This document shows positions 1 to 7,264 of a DNA stretch of 15,372 nt, piece by piece (within the stretch, counting starts at the first letter, position 1; each line of letters opens with the position of its first letter). The notes below the pieces were generated by a model. It did not search any database. It worked only from the letters and a program-made list of their open reading frames with translations, and was not told where the DNA came from. A program made the position numbers and the translations under genes. This DNA is from Oscillospiraceae bacterium (GTDB lineage: Bacteria; Bacillota; Clostridia; Oscillospirales; Oscillospiraceae). The stretch lies in assembly GCA_016290695.1 (NCBI GenBank), contig JAEEUX010000031.1, positions 1-15,372 on the forward strand, in the 5' to 3' direction.

Positions 1-1072
1 TAAGTCCGCCGAGGGACATGTGCTGCCCGGCGCTGTAACTGCCGTTGAAGAGCGCGCCGTACTTGCTGCGGCCCTTCATCATGTCGGCAAGCTTGAGGAA
101 AAAGCAGTCGACGTATTCCTGACCCTCAGCGGGGGTGATTCTGCCCTCCGCGAGGTCTTTTTCATAGTATTTGCCGGTATATTGGTCAAATCTTCCGAGG
201 GTGAGGCCGTGGAGGAGCCCGTCCAGCACCAGCATCTGATGGTATAAAAGCGTCGCCTGAACGGCCTCGGCAAAGCTGCGGCAGGGGTTTTCCATTATCC
301 AGTCGAGGCTGTCCGCCATTTTCAGGAGCTCGGCGGCGCGTTCGGGTGAAGCGGACTTCGCCGTTTCTCGGCATTTCTCCGCATAGCGCTTGGAAAGCAG
401 GATACCGGCATCGCATATCATGACTATGGCCTTGTAGAAGGTATATTTTTTTACGCTGTCGCCGAAGAGCTTGCCCTCGAGCATGGCGAGCTTGGCTTCC
501 GCCTCGCGTTTTATCGCGCCGAAGCCCTTGTCTATCACCTTATAGTACGCGGCGTTGAAATGCCCCACCGGGCAGCCGCCGTTCCCCTTCTCGAAGAACG
601 GGATAGCGCCGGATTTGGCGACGGCCTTCATGCCATCCGGCATCGCGGCGTCTACATAATGGGTGATGTTGTTGTCCTTCCAGTAATTTTCATAAAGGTC
701 AATAAAAACGGGGATATCCTCGGGGGCGATGTTCATGCCCTCCTCGTCCGTGCGGTTGCGCTCGCCGAAGCTGCCGTCCCGCAGCTCGGAAACGAGCCAG
801 CGCAGCTCGTCATACTCCGGGGCAAGGTCCACGCCCTTATAATATGGCGAAATATTGCCGACGAGAAGCTCATCGGGCTGAACGAGAATAGTCATGCGGC
901 TGCAAAGGGCATACATCACCTTTGCGCGTTTGATGATGTTCGGGTCATAAGGATTCTCCTTATAGACCTCGGTAACGATTTTCGCGCGTTCCGCCGAAAT
1001 GGAAATGGGGGTATTTCTGTATCTGTCTCTGAGCCGTGTGACCCTGTCCGTCACAGGGGTGAAGTTAAACAT
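1..1072 (-). CDS. Glycyl radical enzyme (pyruvate formate-lyase family), N-terminal part only
   Basis: This is the first 357 residues of a PFL-domain glycyl radical enzyme; the rest lies beyond the left edge. Family hallmarks are visible: the N-terminal pattern around residues 29-73 (ERA, then DELLVGN at 68-73), GHFNAAYYKVIDKGFGAI near 170-187, LGRFDQY at 292-298, and a Cys-Phe-Phe-Leu-Lys stretch near 323-327. The family uses a glycyl radical, installed by a radical-SAM activase, to open C-C, C-N, C-O or C-S bonds under anoxic conditions. The catalytic Cys and C-terminal Gly loop are outside the window, so the subtype (formate-lyase, diol or glycerol dehydratase, hydroxyproline dehydratase, choline lyase and others) cannot be decided. 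The ATG start has a strong site (GGAGGGAG) five bases upstream. It begins 24 bases after the phosphoglucomutase stop and may share its transcript. No activase gene is in view. Confidence 0.88.
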   Translation of the reverse strand, partial: MFNFTPVTDRVTRLRDRYRNTPISISAERAKIVTEVYKENPYDPNIIKRAKVMYALCSRMTILVQPDELLVGNISPYYKGVDLAPEYDELRWLVSELRDGSFGERNRTDEEGMNIAPEDIPVFIDLYENYWKDNNITHYVDAAMPDGMKAVAKSGAIPFFEKGNGGCPVGHFNAAYYKVIDKGFGAIKREAEAKLAMLEGKLFGDSVKKYTFYKAIVMICDAGILLSKRYAEKCRETAKSASPERAAELLKMADSLDWIMENPCRSFAEAVQATLLYHQMLVLDGLLHGLTLGRFDQYTGKYYEKDLAEGRITPAEGQEYVDCFFLKLADMMKGRSKYGALFNGSYSAGQHMSLGGL

Positions 1073-1096
1073 GTTTCTCCCTCCGATATTCCGTTT

Positions 1097-2833
1097 TTAT
1101 TTTATTTCTGGAAGCTGCTTTGCCGCCTGCTCATATGCTTCCAGCTTTTTCTCTCCGCTTTCCTTGTCTTCGCTTTTCGCGAGAATATACATTTTTATTT
1201 TCGGTTCCGTACCGCTCGGGCGGACGGCAAGCTTCGTTCCGTCCTGCATTACGAAAATGAGAACGTCCGAACCGGTGAGCGGCGTGGTCTTCGTTTTGCC
1301 CGTCGCCATGTCGGTTTCGAGACCCGAAAGATAATCGCGCAGCGCGCTTACTTCTATGCCCGCGATTTTGCGCGGAGGCTTGGCGCGAAGGCTCTCCATG
1401 AGCGCTCTGCGCTTCTCCATGCCGTCTATCCCGGGCATCACGAAATTAAGCGTTTTTTCAAAATAGTATCCGTATTTTTCATACAGCTCATCAAGCGCGT
1501 CAAACAGGCTCATGCCGCGCAGAGCGTAATGCGCCGCAAGCTCCGCCGTGAGCACAGAGCTTGTGACGGCGTCCTTATCGCGGACAAAATCGCCGATTAA
1601 GCAGCCGAAGGACTCCTCATAAGCGAAAACGGTCTTGTAGCTGCCGTCCTCGTCAAAACGCTTCATGAGGTCGGCCATATACTTAAAGCCCGTGAAGGTC
1701 TCAAAGCACTCTGCGCCGTTTGCCCTTGCGACTTCGGCGGCCATATCCGTAGTAACGATGGTTTTGAGGACGGCGGCATTTGCAGGAAGCGTCCCCTTCT
1801 CGCGCCTGTTCGTGAGAATGTGGTGAATGAGCAGGACGCCGAGCTGATTCCCGCTCACAAGTCTGAACCCTCCGGACTTCTCGCGAACCATTACGCCTAT
1901 GCGGTCGCTGTCCGGATCCGTTCCGATGATTATATCCGCGCCCACCTTATCTGCGAGCGCTGTCGAAAGGGCAAAGCCCTCGGGGTTTTCGGGGTTGGGG
2001 CTTTGCACGGTTGAAAAATCTCCGTCCTCGCGCATCTGCTCCGGCACGGGGTAAAGCTGCTTCACACCCATCTTTTCAAGCGCTTCGGGAACGACGGTTC
2101 CGCCCGCGCCGTGGAAGGGCGTGTAGACGATTTTCAGCGTATCCGCCGCCTTGGCGACGCATTCCGGCTCGACTAACTGCGCCAGCGCCGCGTTTATAAA
2201 GGCTTCGTCGGTATCGCGCCCAAGAAGCTCGATAAGCCCATTCTCGCGCGCTTCGTCATAGCCTATTGTCGCAGCGCCGTGAAAAATATCCGTCTTCGCC
2301 ATCACCGCCGCGACGCGCTCGGCCTTATCGGGAACGAGCTGTGCGCCGTCCTCCCAATAGACCTTGTAGCCGTTATACTCGCGCGGATTGTGGCTCGCGG
2401 TAATGTTAATTCCGGCGATGGCGCCGTATTTTCTTATCGCAAAGGAAAGCTCGGGTGTCGGGCGCATAGCCGGAAAAAGCCGGACATGGACTCCGTTTCC
2501 CGCCATTACGCAGGCGGCGCGCTCTGCAAAGGCCCTGCTGTTATTGCGGCAATCGTGGCAGATAACGCAGCCGCGCGCCTGCGCTTCCTCACCGTGAGAA
2601 ACGATCAGCTCGGCAAGCGCCTGCGTTGCCTGGCTCACGACGAAGCGGTTCATTCTGTTGAGCCCCGTTCCCATGACGCCGCGAAGCCCCGCCGTTCCAA
2701 ACTCAAGCGGGGCGAAAAAGCGGCTTTTTATCTCTTCTTCATCGTTTTTCACGCGCTCAAGCTCGGCGCGTTCCTCAGCCGTCAGAACGCCGCTGGCGAG
2801 CCATTTTTCGCACTCGGCAGAATAATCCGGCAT
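1097..2833 (-). CDS. pgcA: Alpha-phosphoglucomutase / phosphohexomutase
   Basis: This 578-residue protein is a full-length alpha-D-phosphohexomutase that interconverts glucose-1-phosphate and glucose-6-phosphate in the cytoplasm, feeding UDP-glucose and envelope sugars. The four active-site elements appear in order: the phosphoserine loop TASHNP (Ser147), the metal loop GTDPDSDR (Asp306, Asp308, Asp310), the sugar-binding EESFG (406-410), and the phosphate-binding RPSGTEPK (538-545). Length and the long N-terminal region fit the PgcA type seen in Firmicutes rather than the shorter GlmM. The ATG lies two bases after the stop of the zinc-ribbon gene and has only a weak ribosome site (GCGAGG), so translation is probably coupled. 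Substrate preference for mannose phosphate cannot be excluded from sequence alone. Confidence 0.93.
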   Translation of the reverse strand: MPDYSAECEKWLASGVLTAEERAELERVKNDEEEIKSRFFAPLEFGTAGLRGVMGTGLNRMNRFVVSQATQALAELIVSHGEEAQARGCVICHDCRNNSRAFAERAACVMAGNGVHVRLFPAMRPTPELSFAIRKYGAIAGINITASHNPREYNGYKVYWEDGAQLVPDKAERVAAVMAKTDIFHGAATIGYDEARENGLIELLGRDTDEAFINAALAQLVEPECVAKAADTLKIVYTPFHGAGGTVVPEALEKMGVKQLYPVPEQMREDGDFSTVQSPNPENPEGFALSTALADKVGADIIIGTDPDSDRIGVMVREKSGGFRLVSGNQLGVLLIHHILTNRREKGTLPANAAVLKTIVTTDMAAEVARANGAECFETFTGFKYMADLMKRFDEDGSYKTVFAYEESFGCLIGDFVRDKDAVTSSVLTAELAAHYALRGMSLFDALDELYEKYGYYFEKTLNFVMPGIDGMEKRRALMESLRAKPPRKIAGIEVSALRDYLSGLETDMATGKTKTTPLTGSDVLIFVMQDGTKLAVRPSGTEPKIKMYILAKSEDKESGEKKLEAYEQAAKQLPEIK

Positions 2834-2835
2834 AA

Positions 2836-3276
2836 TCAGGCCTCGCTTTCATCGATGGGCTTCATGAGTTCTCTGGCTATCTCAAGCATAGTCTCCGGGA
2901 CGTAAATATCCATGCCCGTACCCGCGAAGCCGAGGATTACCTTCGCTATCTGCCCCGCGAGCGGATAATCCTTCGCCGAGGGAATTCCGTACGAGCGAAG
3001 CTGCGCCAGCGCCATTTCATAGTCTATCTGCGTACCCGTAACCGTCATGAGCAGGGCAGGCTTTACGGGTTCGCCCTTATCGTCGCTCGGCCAGATGCCG
3101 GGGTCGCAGTTACCGGAGCAGGCTTCCTCCTCATACTGGGCCGCTGCGCAGGAAGCGCAGTCCCCGCTGCACGCGGCGCTTTCACAGGCCGCTTTATCCT
3201 CAAGGAGCTCGCCGCAAACGGGACAAACTCCGCTTTTTTCGTTATAATATTTCTCACATTCGGGACACCATGCCAT
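2836..3276 (-). CDS. Zinc-ribbon plus DUF2007-like protein, cysteine-rich
   Basis: A 146-residue protein of unknown function. Residues 4-21 hold a zinc-ribbon knuckle pair (Cys4, Cys7, Cys18, Cys21). A second cysteine cluster follows (Cys31, 36, 40, 43, 53, 57) in an Ala/Ser/Glu-rich linker. Residues about 75-140 resemble the DUF2007 'putative signal transducing protein' fold: a strand-like TVTGTQIDYEMALAQLRSYGIPS, then MDIYVPETMLEIARELM. There is no signal peptide or membrane segment, so it is likely cytoplasmic. It sits 14 bases after rlmH and two bases before the phosphoglucomutase, clearly inside the same operon. The ribosome site is AAGGAG about ten bases before the ATG. The domain calls are from pattern recognition; the function is unknown. 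Confidence 0.8.
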   Translation of the reverse strand: MAWCPECEKYYNEKSGVCPVCGELLEDKAACESAACSGDCASCAAAQYEEEACSGNCDPGIWPSDDKGEPVKPALLMTVTGTQIDYEMALAQLRSYGIPSAKDYPLAGQIAKVILGFAGTGMDIYVPETMLEIARELMKPIDESEA

Positions 3277-3290
3277 GGCGCATCCGCTCC

Positions 3291-3773
3291 TTATTTATGA
3301 TATTTTGAACCCTCCGCAATCTTGAAACCGCGGTAAAGCTGTTCAAGCAGCATGATCCGCGCCAGATGATGCGGGAAGGTAAGCTTTGACATGGACATTC
3401 GCAGCGTCGCCTGCTGCTTAATTGTTTCGTGCAAGCCGAAGGAACCGCCGATTATGAAGCACAGCTTATTCTTGCCTCTATTGGCGCAGGCGCTCATAAA
3501 CTCCGAAAACTGTGGGCTGTCTATCTCCTTGCCCTCAACGCACATCGCTATCACGACCGCGTCCTTGGGAATACGCGGGATTATGCGCTCCGCTTCACGC
3601 AGCAGCGCACCCTCCTTCTCTGCGTCTGAGGGAACCGCAGGGAGGCGTATCTCCGGCAGCTCATCGATCTCAATGCGGCAGTACCCTCCGAGGCGCTTTA
3701 TGTATTCCGCAGCGGCGTCCGCATAGAAGGCTTCTTTTAGTTTTCCGATACATATTATTTTTATGTTTAACAT
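3291..3773 (-). CDS. rlmH: 23S rRNA (pseudouridine1915-N3)-methyltransferase RlmH
   Basis: This 160-residue protein is a SPOUT-class methyltransferase that methylates pseudouridine 1915 in helix 69 of 23S rRNA on the assembled ribosome. Diagnostic features are the start MLNIKIICIGKLKE, the SAM-binding knot loop FIIGGSFGL (106-114), and the near-invariant C-terminus with MSKLTFPHHLAR and a final YHK. The length matches the family (about 155-160). The ATG has a GGAG site six bases upstream. It lies 29 bases downstream of walJ and 14 bases upstream of the zinc-ribbon gene, so it belongs to the walJ-rlmH operon. In Bacillus the rlmH orthologue (yydA) also lies just after yycJ, which supports both identifications. 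Confidence 0.97.
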   Translation of the reverse strand: MLNIKIICIGKLKEAFYADAAAEYIKRLGGYCRIEIDELPEIRLPAVPSDAEKEGALLREAERIIPRIPKDAVVIAMCVEGKEIDSPQFSEFMSACANRGKNKLCFIIGGSFGLHETIKQQATLRMSMSKLTFPHHLARIMLLEQLYRGFKIAEGSKYHK

Positions 3774-3802
3774 TTTTCTCCAATTACAATTCTGATAAAG
3801 GT

Positions 3803-4582
3803 TTATCCTATCATTCCGCTCATATCGTCCGCAGGGGCGACGGTCAGCTTCAGCGAACCCGCCTCGACCCCACCGGCAAGCAGCCTGTCCGCGACGGTTT
3901 TGTAGGCCATGTGCGGGGTGTTGTTCTCCTTGCTCAAATGAGCCAAAAGGATATTGCGGACGCCGTTTTGGGCAAGCGCCAACGCAAAATCCCCGGCCGC
4001 GGCGTTGGAAAGATGCCCGCTGTCGCCCAATATCCGTCTTTGAAGCGGATAGGGGTATGGGCCTTTTTTCAGCATTTCAACGTCGTGGTTCGCTTCGAGC
4101 ATGACCGTTTCCGCACCTATGACGGCGGAGGCGACGTTTTCCGCCATATATCCGAGGTCCGTGACAGCGGCGACGCGGCTTTTCCCGTCCGTAAAGCTAT
4201 AGCACAGGCTCTCCGCCGCGTCATGCGGCGTCGCTGCGGCGCGGAAGCAGATGTCTCCTACCGCAACCTCTTCCCCATCCTCAACGGCGGTGAACAAGCG
4301 CCCGCAGGCCTTGCCCTTGGAAACAAGGGCGGTCATCGTTCCGCGCGAAGCAAAAACGGGTATATCCGTTTGCTTTTCAAGCATCCCGACGGCGGCGATA
4401 TGGTCGCTGTGCTCATGGGTAAGCAGAAGAGCCGATATATCGGCGAGGCTGAGCCCGATTTTGCATAAACAGGCCTTGATGCGCCTGAGTGAAATTCCTG
4501 CGTCAAGAAGTATGTAGGTTTTGCCGCTGCCTATAAGCGCGCAGTTACCGCTCGAGCTGCTGGCAAAGCTTTGAATAAACAT
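3803..4582 (-). CDS. walJ: MBL-fold metallohydrolase WalJ (YycJ)
   Basis: A 259-residue metallo-beta-lactamase-fold hydrolase of the YycJ/WalJ family, which has been linked to cell-division and cell-wall coordination and to DNA exonuclease-like activity. The metal site is complete: THEHSDH at 55-61 (His56, His58, Asp60, His61), TPHD with His120, TDLG with Asp142, SGH with His190 and LAHLSKENN with His215. The N-terminal FASSSSGNC motif is typical of the family. There is no signal peptide. The ATG has GGAGTGG five bases upstream. Its start lies only 18 bases past the T-run of a terminator-like hairpin behind murA, so its supply of transcript is unclear. It heads the walJ-rlmH-zinc ribbon-phosphoglucomutase run. 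Placement beside walRKHI supports the name. Confidence 0.93.
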   Translation of the reverse strand: MFIQSFASSSSGNCALIGSGKTYILLDAGISLRRIKACLCKIGLSLADISALLLTHEHSDHIAAVGMLEKQTDIPVFASRGTMTALVSKGKACGRLFTAVEDGEEVAVGDICFRAAATPHDAAESLCYSFTDGKSRVAAVTDLGYMAENVASAVIGAETVMLEANHDVEMLKKGPYPYPLQRRILGDSGHLSNAAAGDFALALAQNGVRNILLAHLSKENNTPHMAYKTVADRLLAGGVEAGSLKLTVAPADDMSGMIG

Positions 4583-4599
4583 TTTCCCACTCCAACCGT

Positions 4600-4642
4600 G
4601 AAAAAGGGCGCGCTGAAACGCGGCTTCGCTTCAGCGCACCCT
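4600..4642 (-). terminator. Intrinsic terminator-like hairpin after murA
   Basis: On the minus strand a 13-bp stem with one G-T wobble (arms at 4630-4642 and 4605-4617, 12-nt loop) is followed by a T-run (4605-4601). It begins 16 bases past the murA stop codon. It should end much of the murA transcript, yet the walJ ATG is only 18 bases after the T-run, with no room for a promoter in between. Either it leaks and attenuates walJ, or walJ is started from a promoter inside the murA tail. A TATAAT at 4647-4652 with no good -35 is the only candidate. No T-run exists in the plus direction. Confidence 0.8.
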
Positions 4643-4658
4643 ACATATTATAATAAGA

Positions 4659-5957
4659 TTACGCGGTTTCTTCGCCGGCTGCCTTATCGTGAGGATTATC
4701 AACAACACGGGCAATATCCGCGCCGACACCGCGAAGCTTTTCAACAATATCCTCATAGCCGCGCTCGATATGGTGGATATCCTCCACATAGGTAACGCCG
4801 TCGGCGCAAAGTCCTGCAATTACCATCGCAGCTCCGGCCCTGAGGTCGCAGGCCTTGACGGGAGCGCCCTTGAGATTCTTCACGCCCTGAACGACAGCAA
4901 GTTTCCCGTCCACCTGGACGTTCGCGCCCATACGGTTGAGTTGGGACACATAACGGAACCTATCGTCCCAAACTTCCTCGGTAACGACGCTCGTGCCCTC
5001 GGCAATCGTAAGGAGCGTAGTAATTTGAGGCTGCATATCCGTTGGAAAGCCGGGGTACGGCATAGTCTTTACCTTAGTGCTTCTGAGCGGCCCCGTTCTG
5101 CGAACAAGAACAGCATCGCCGCGTTCTTCGATGGAGACGCCCATTTCTACGAGCTTTGCCGTGATGCAGTCAAGGTGCTTGGGAATTACGTTCTTGATAA
5201 GGACCTCTCCGCCCGCTCCGGCGACTGCGGCAAGATACGTCCCCGCCTCGATCTGGTCGGGGATGATGGAATAAAACCCTCCGCTCATGTGCTCTACGCC
5301 GTTGATTTTTATAACGCTCGTTCCGGCGCCCTTAACGTCGGCGCCCATGGAATTGAGGAAGTTTGCAAGGTCGACTATATGAGGCTCCTTCGCCGCGTTT
5401 TCAATGACAGTCCTGCCGTTTGCCTTCGCAGCAGCTATCATGATGTTCATCGTCGCTCCGACGGAGGCAACGTCGAGATAAATATGCGCACCGTTCAGGC
5501 GCCCGGAAGCTGTGTCGGCGATAATCATGCCGTTTTCTATGGAAACCTCTGCGCCCATCGCTCGGAAGCCCTTAACGTGCTGGTCTATCGGACGGACGCC
5601 GAAATCGCAGCCGCCCGGCATAGAACCGCGCGCGCGGCCGAATTTGCCGAGCATGGAGCCAATGAGATAATACGAGGCACGGATGGAACGCATAAGCTCC
5701 GCCGGCCCTTCGGCGACTCGGATTTTACGGCAGTCAATGTCCATCGTATGCTTATTGACTGTCCTGACTTCCGCGCCCATAAGCTTCAGAATATTAAGCA
5801 AAAGCGTAACGTCGCTAATCTGGGGAAGATTTTCGATTCTGCACACGCCGTCAACGAGCAGCGCGGCAGGAATTATCGCAACCGCGGCATTCTTTGCGCC
5901 GCTGATTTCAATCTCGCCTGAAAGCGGTTTGCCGCCTTTGATTCTGTATTTTGTCAA
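4659..5957 (-). CDS. murA: UDP-N-acetylglucosamine 1-carboxyvinyltransferase MurA
   Basis: This 432-residue enzyme transfers enolpyruvate from PEP to UDP-GlcNAc, the first committed step of peptidoglycan synthesis, in the cytoplasm. The EPSP-synthase-like fold is recognised by the N-terminal SGAKNA (Lys22 and Asn23, substrate contacts), the flexible active-site loop MPGGCDFGVRPIDQHVKG with catalytic Cys117, and the later YPGFPTDMQPQ motif. Because Cys117 is present rather than Asp, fosfomycin sensitivity is expected by family rules. The start is a TTG: the in-frame alternatives do not fit, and GGGAAGTGAG lies just upstream. It has its own promoter about 300 bases upstream and a terminator-like hairpin after it, so it is probably a separate unit. 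Clostridia often carry two MurA copies; I cannot tell which paralogue this is. Confidence 0.96.
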   Translation of the reverse strand: MTKYRIKGGKPLSGEIEISGAKNAAVAIIPAALLVDGVCRIENLPQISDVTLLLNILKLMGAEVRTVNKHTMDIDCRKIRVAEGPAELMRSIRASYYLIGSMLGKFGRARGSMPGGCDFGVRPIDQHVKGFRAMGAEVSIENGMIIADTASGRLNGAHIYLDVASVGATMNIMIAAAKANGRTVIENAAKEPHIVDLANFLNSMGADVKGAGTSVIKINGVEHMSGGFYSIIPDQIEAGTYLAAVAGAGGEVLIKNVIPKHLDCITAKLVEMGVSIEERGDAVLVRRTGPLRSTKVKTMPYPGFPTDMQPQITTLLTIAEGTSVVTEEVWDDRFRYVSQLNRMGANVQVDGKLAVVQGVKNLKGAPVKACDLRAGAAMVIAGLCADGVTYVEDIHHIERGYEDIVEKLRGVGADIARVVDNPHDKAAGEETA

Positions 5958-6208
5958 ATGCTCACTTCCCTAAAAATAATCGAGCAGAATATATTCATAC
6001 CGAGGCCAAGCTGCATAATTCCGACGCTAAAATTGCGCTGTCAGAATTCTCGTCAGATCGTTTAAAAACTCAGAAAACACTTTGTGTATTGCCGGGTATT
6101 TTCGGACGACATGGCGGAGCCTTCTGCAGGCACGACAGGCGGCAGGAATTGCGCGACCTTGCCCTAAAATAGTTTCCCCAAAAGCATATTATATTATTAC
6201 CTCATAGC

Positions 6209-6225
6209 ATTACCATTTGGTTACA
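6209..6225 (-). promoter_or_regulatory. WalR-box-like site in the murA leader
   Basis: On the minus strand the sequence reads TGTAAC, five bases, GGTAAT. This matches the WalR consensus TGTWAH-N5-TGTWAH at 11 of 12 positions, the one miss being G for T at the first base of the second half. It lies about 40-50 bases downstream of the predicted murA start site. One-mismatch hits to this degenerate motif are not rare by chance, so the support is moderate and depends on its partner at 6289-6305. Confidence 0.4.
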
Positions 6226-6265
6226 CTTTGGAGAAAACCGCAGCAAACTATTCATTATCAGCTAC

Positions 6266-6294
6266 ATTATACAAAAAAGATTGCAATTTGTAAA
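6266..6294 (-). promoter_or_regulatory. Sigma-A promoter for murA
   Basis: On the minus strand -35 TTTACA (6289-6294) and -10 TATAAT (6266-6271) are separated by exactly 17 bases (6272-6288). That is five of six and six of six consensus bases. Transcription would begin near 6259, giving a leader of about 300 nt before the TTG of murA. The promoter lies 113 bases past the yycI stop, so murA can be expressed apart from the walRK operon. Confidence 0.82.
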
Positions 6295-6305
6295 TGGTTT
6301 GAAAC
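6289..6305 (+). promoter_or_regulatory. WalR-box-like operator over the murA -35 element
   Basis: On the plus strand the sequence reads TGTAAA, five bases, TGAAAC, an 11 of 12 match to TGTWAH-N5-TGTWAH. The first half is the complement of the murA -35 hexamer, so a bound regulator would cover that element. In Bacillus, WalR sites overlapping the core promoter belong to repressed genes such as iseA and pdaC. By analogy repression is the more likely outcome, but this is inference. Confidence 0.45.
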
Positions 6306-6406
6306 AAAAAATCACAAGATTTTGTTATAAGAATTTTGGGACAAACTGTATTTAGGGTTTATTTTGCTCGGAACCTTACGTCAAAATAGACAAATTACGC
6401 GCCGAA

Positions 6407-7222
6407 TCAGTCGTTCAGCAGTTCTCCGCTGCCCACGCTGACGCGATATGTGCCGCCGTTTGTCACTATCTGCCACACAGGCTCGAGCGAAGCTTCCGAA
6501 GGAAAGCTGCGCATGATATAGCATAGGTCGACGTCCTCTATCCTGTCGCAAACATAGCCGCCGGACTTGATTTCGTCGAGGAATCGAATAAGCATCGTAT
6601 TTATGCCGAGCATATCGCAGTCGCCCATGCGCTGCGGCGTCCCGACAGGGCGCTTCCCTGCAAGCTGTGCGCTCCCGCCCGCAAAGATAGTGAGCGTAAG
6701 GCGGCAGTTTGCGATAGGCACGTTCTGCCATGTACAGAGCATGCTTATGCTGCGCGAGTCACCATGTTCCTCTGTGTAGGAATCGGTATCATCGTAGGAT
6801 ATGTTTATCTTTTTCAGAAGGGACGCGGCTGTTTTCTGCGCCCCCTCCGTATCGTCGAGGTGGGCAAAATTTATTTCAAACTCACCGTTATTGCGAAAAA
6901 AGGCGCTGCCGTTTTCATTTTCATAATAGAAAATGTTGCCGCCCTGATCCTGGGGCTCGGCCTGCCCGAGAAGAACGTTAATAATGTTTTTTTCCTGGCT
7001 AAGGTCCCTTGTAAGGTAGAAATTTCCTGCCGTTACCTCGCCTGGGATAACGTCTGCGTCGATATATATGCCGTTAGCGTCAAAGAAGCTGACAAGCTCT
7101 GTTTTTTCGCGTATCTCGGCATAGCGCGTTTCGTTGAGATCCAGCACTATAACGGCTAAAAAGCTCAGGTTCAGCGCGGCAAGAATGATTATGATGATGT
7201 TTTTAATTTTTCCCGCTTCCAC
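6407..7222 (-). CDS. yycI: WalI/YycI-like regulator of the WalK kinase
   Basis: A 271-residue protein with a short positively charged N-terminus, one membrane helix (about residues 8-28) and a large outer domain: the layout of YycI. YycI and YycH are bitopic proteins that contact WalK through their membrane helices and tune its activity. Sequence conservation in this family is low, so the call rests on topology and on its position as the last gene of a walR-walK-yycH-yycI run. The start is GTG with a near-perfect AGGAGGTG six bases upstream. It begins 42 bases after yycH. No clear intrinsic terminator follows; only a weak AT-rich hairpin is present near 6307-6325. Confidence 0.82.
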   Translation of the reverse strand: MEAGKIKNIIIIILAALNLSFLAVIVLDLNETRYAEIREKTELVSFFDANGIYIDADVIPGEVTAGNFYLTRDLSQEKNIINVLLGQAEPQDQGGNIFYYENENGSAFFRNNGEFEINFAHLDDTEGAQKTAASLLKKINISYDDTDSYTEEHGDSRSISMLCTWQNVPIANCRLTLTIFAGGSAQLAGKRPVGTPQRMGDCDMLGINTMLIRFLDEIKSGGYVCDRIEDVDLCYIMRSFPSEASLEPVWQIVTNGGTYRVSVGSGELLND

Positions 7223-7264
7223 GCCGCACCTCCTGAATTAAAATAAATTTAAACCGGTATTTGA

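Larger units (their letters stand above)
5958..6406. other. AT-rich intergenic region: murA promoter and about 300-nt leader
   Basis: This 449-bp gap between yycI and murA has no convincing gene. Its left half is of mixed composition; its right half (6180-6380) is very AT-rich. It holds one strong minus-strand promoter (6266-6294), two WalR-box-like sites, and a leader of roughly 300 nt. In the leader I see small dyads only: a short ACAC/GTGT hairpin near 6080 and a 19-bp imperfect palindrome centred on AGAATTCT (6038-6056). I found no riboswitch that I recognise. A 73-codon plus-strand reading frame starts with TTG over the murA start and has no ribosome site; I do not regard it as a gene. 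Confidence 0.6.

Noticed and set aside
560..1600. A 346-codon plus-strand open frame
   Set aside because: Antisense to the glycyl radical enzyme and phosphoglucomutase, both strongly supported by motifs.
3512..4468. A 318-codon plus-strand open frame
   Set aside because: Antisense to rlmH and walJ, with arginine-rich, low-complexity composition typical of a shadow frame.
4689..5921. A 410-codon plus-strand open frame opposite murA
   Set aside because: It lies fully antisense to a clear murA, has no ribosome site or family features, and reflects codon bias on the opposite strand.
5951..6172. A 73-codon plus-strand frame in the yycI-murA gap
   Set aside because: It starts at a TTG overlapping the murA start, lacks a ribosome site, and its translation shows no domain.
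6061..6180. A possible 6S-like or other small RNA in the GC-richer core of the murA leader
   Set aside because: I could not find the long closing stem and central bubble of 6S RNA, nor a motif of any riboswitch I know.
6303..6326. An AT-rich hairpin with a T-rich arm as terminator of the walRK operon
   Set aside because: The stem has only one or two G-C pairs and the T-run is part of the arm, so stability is doubtful.
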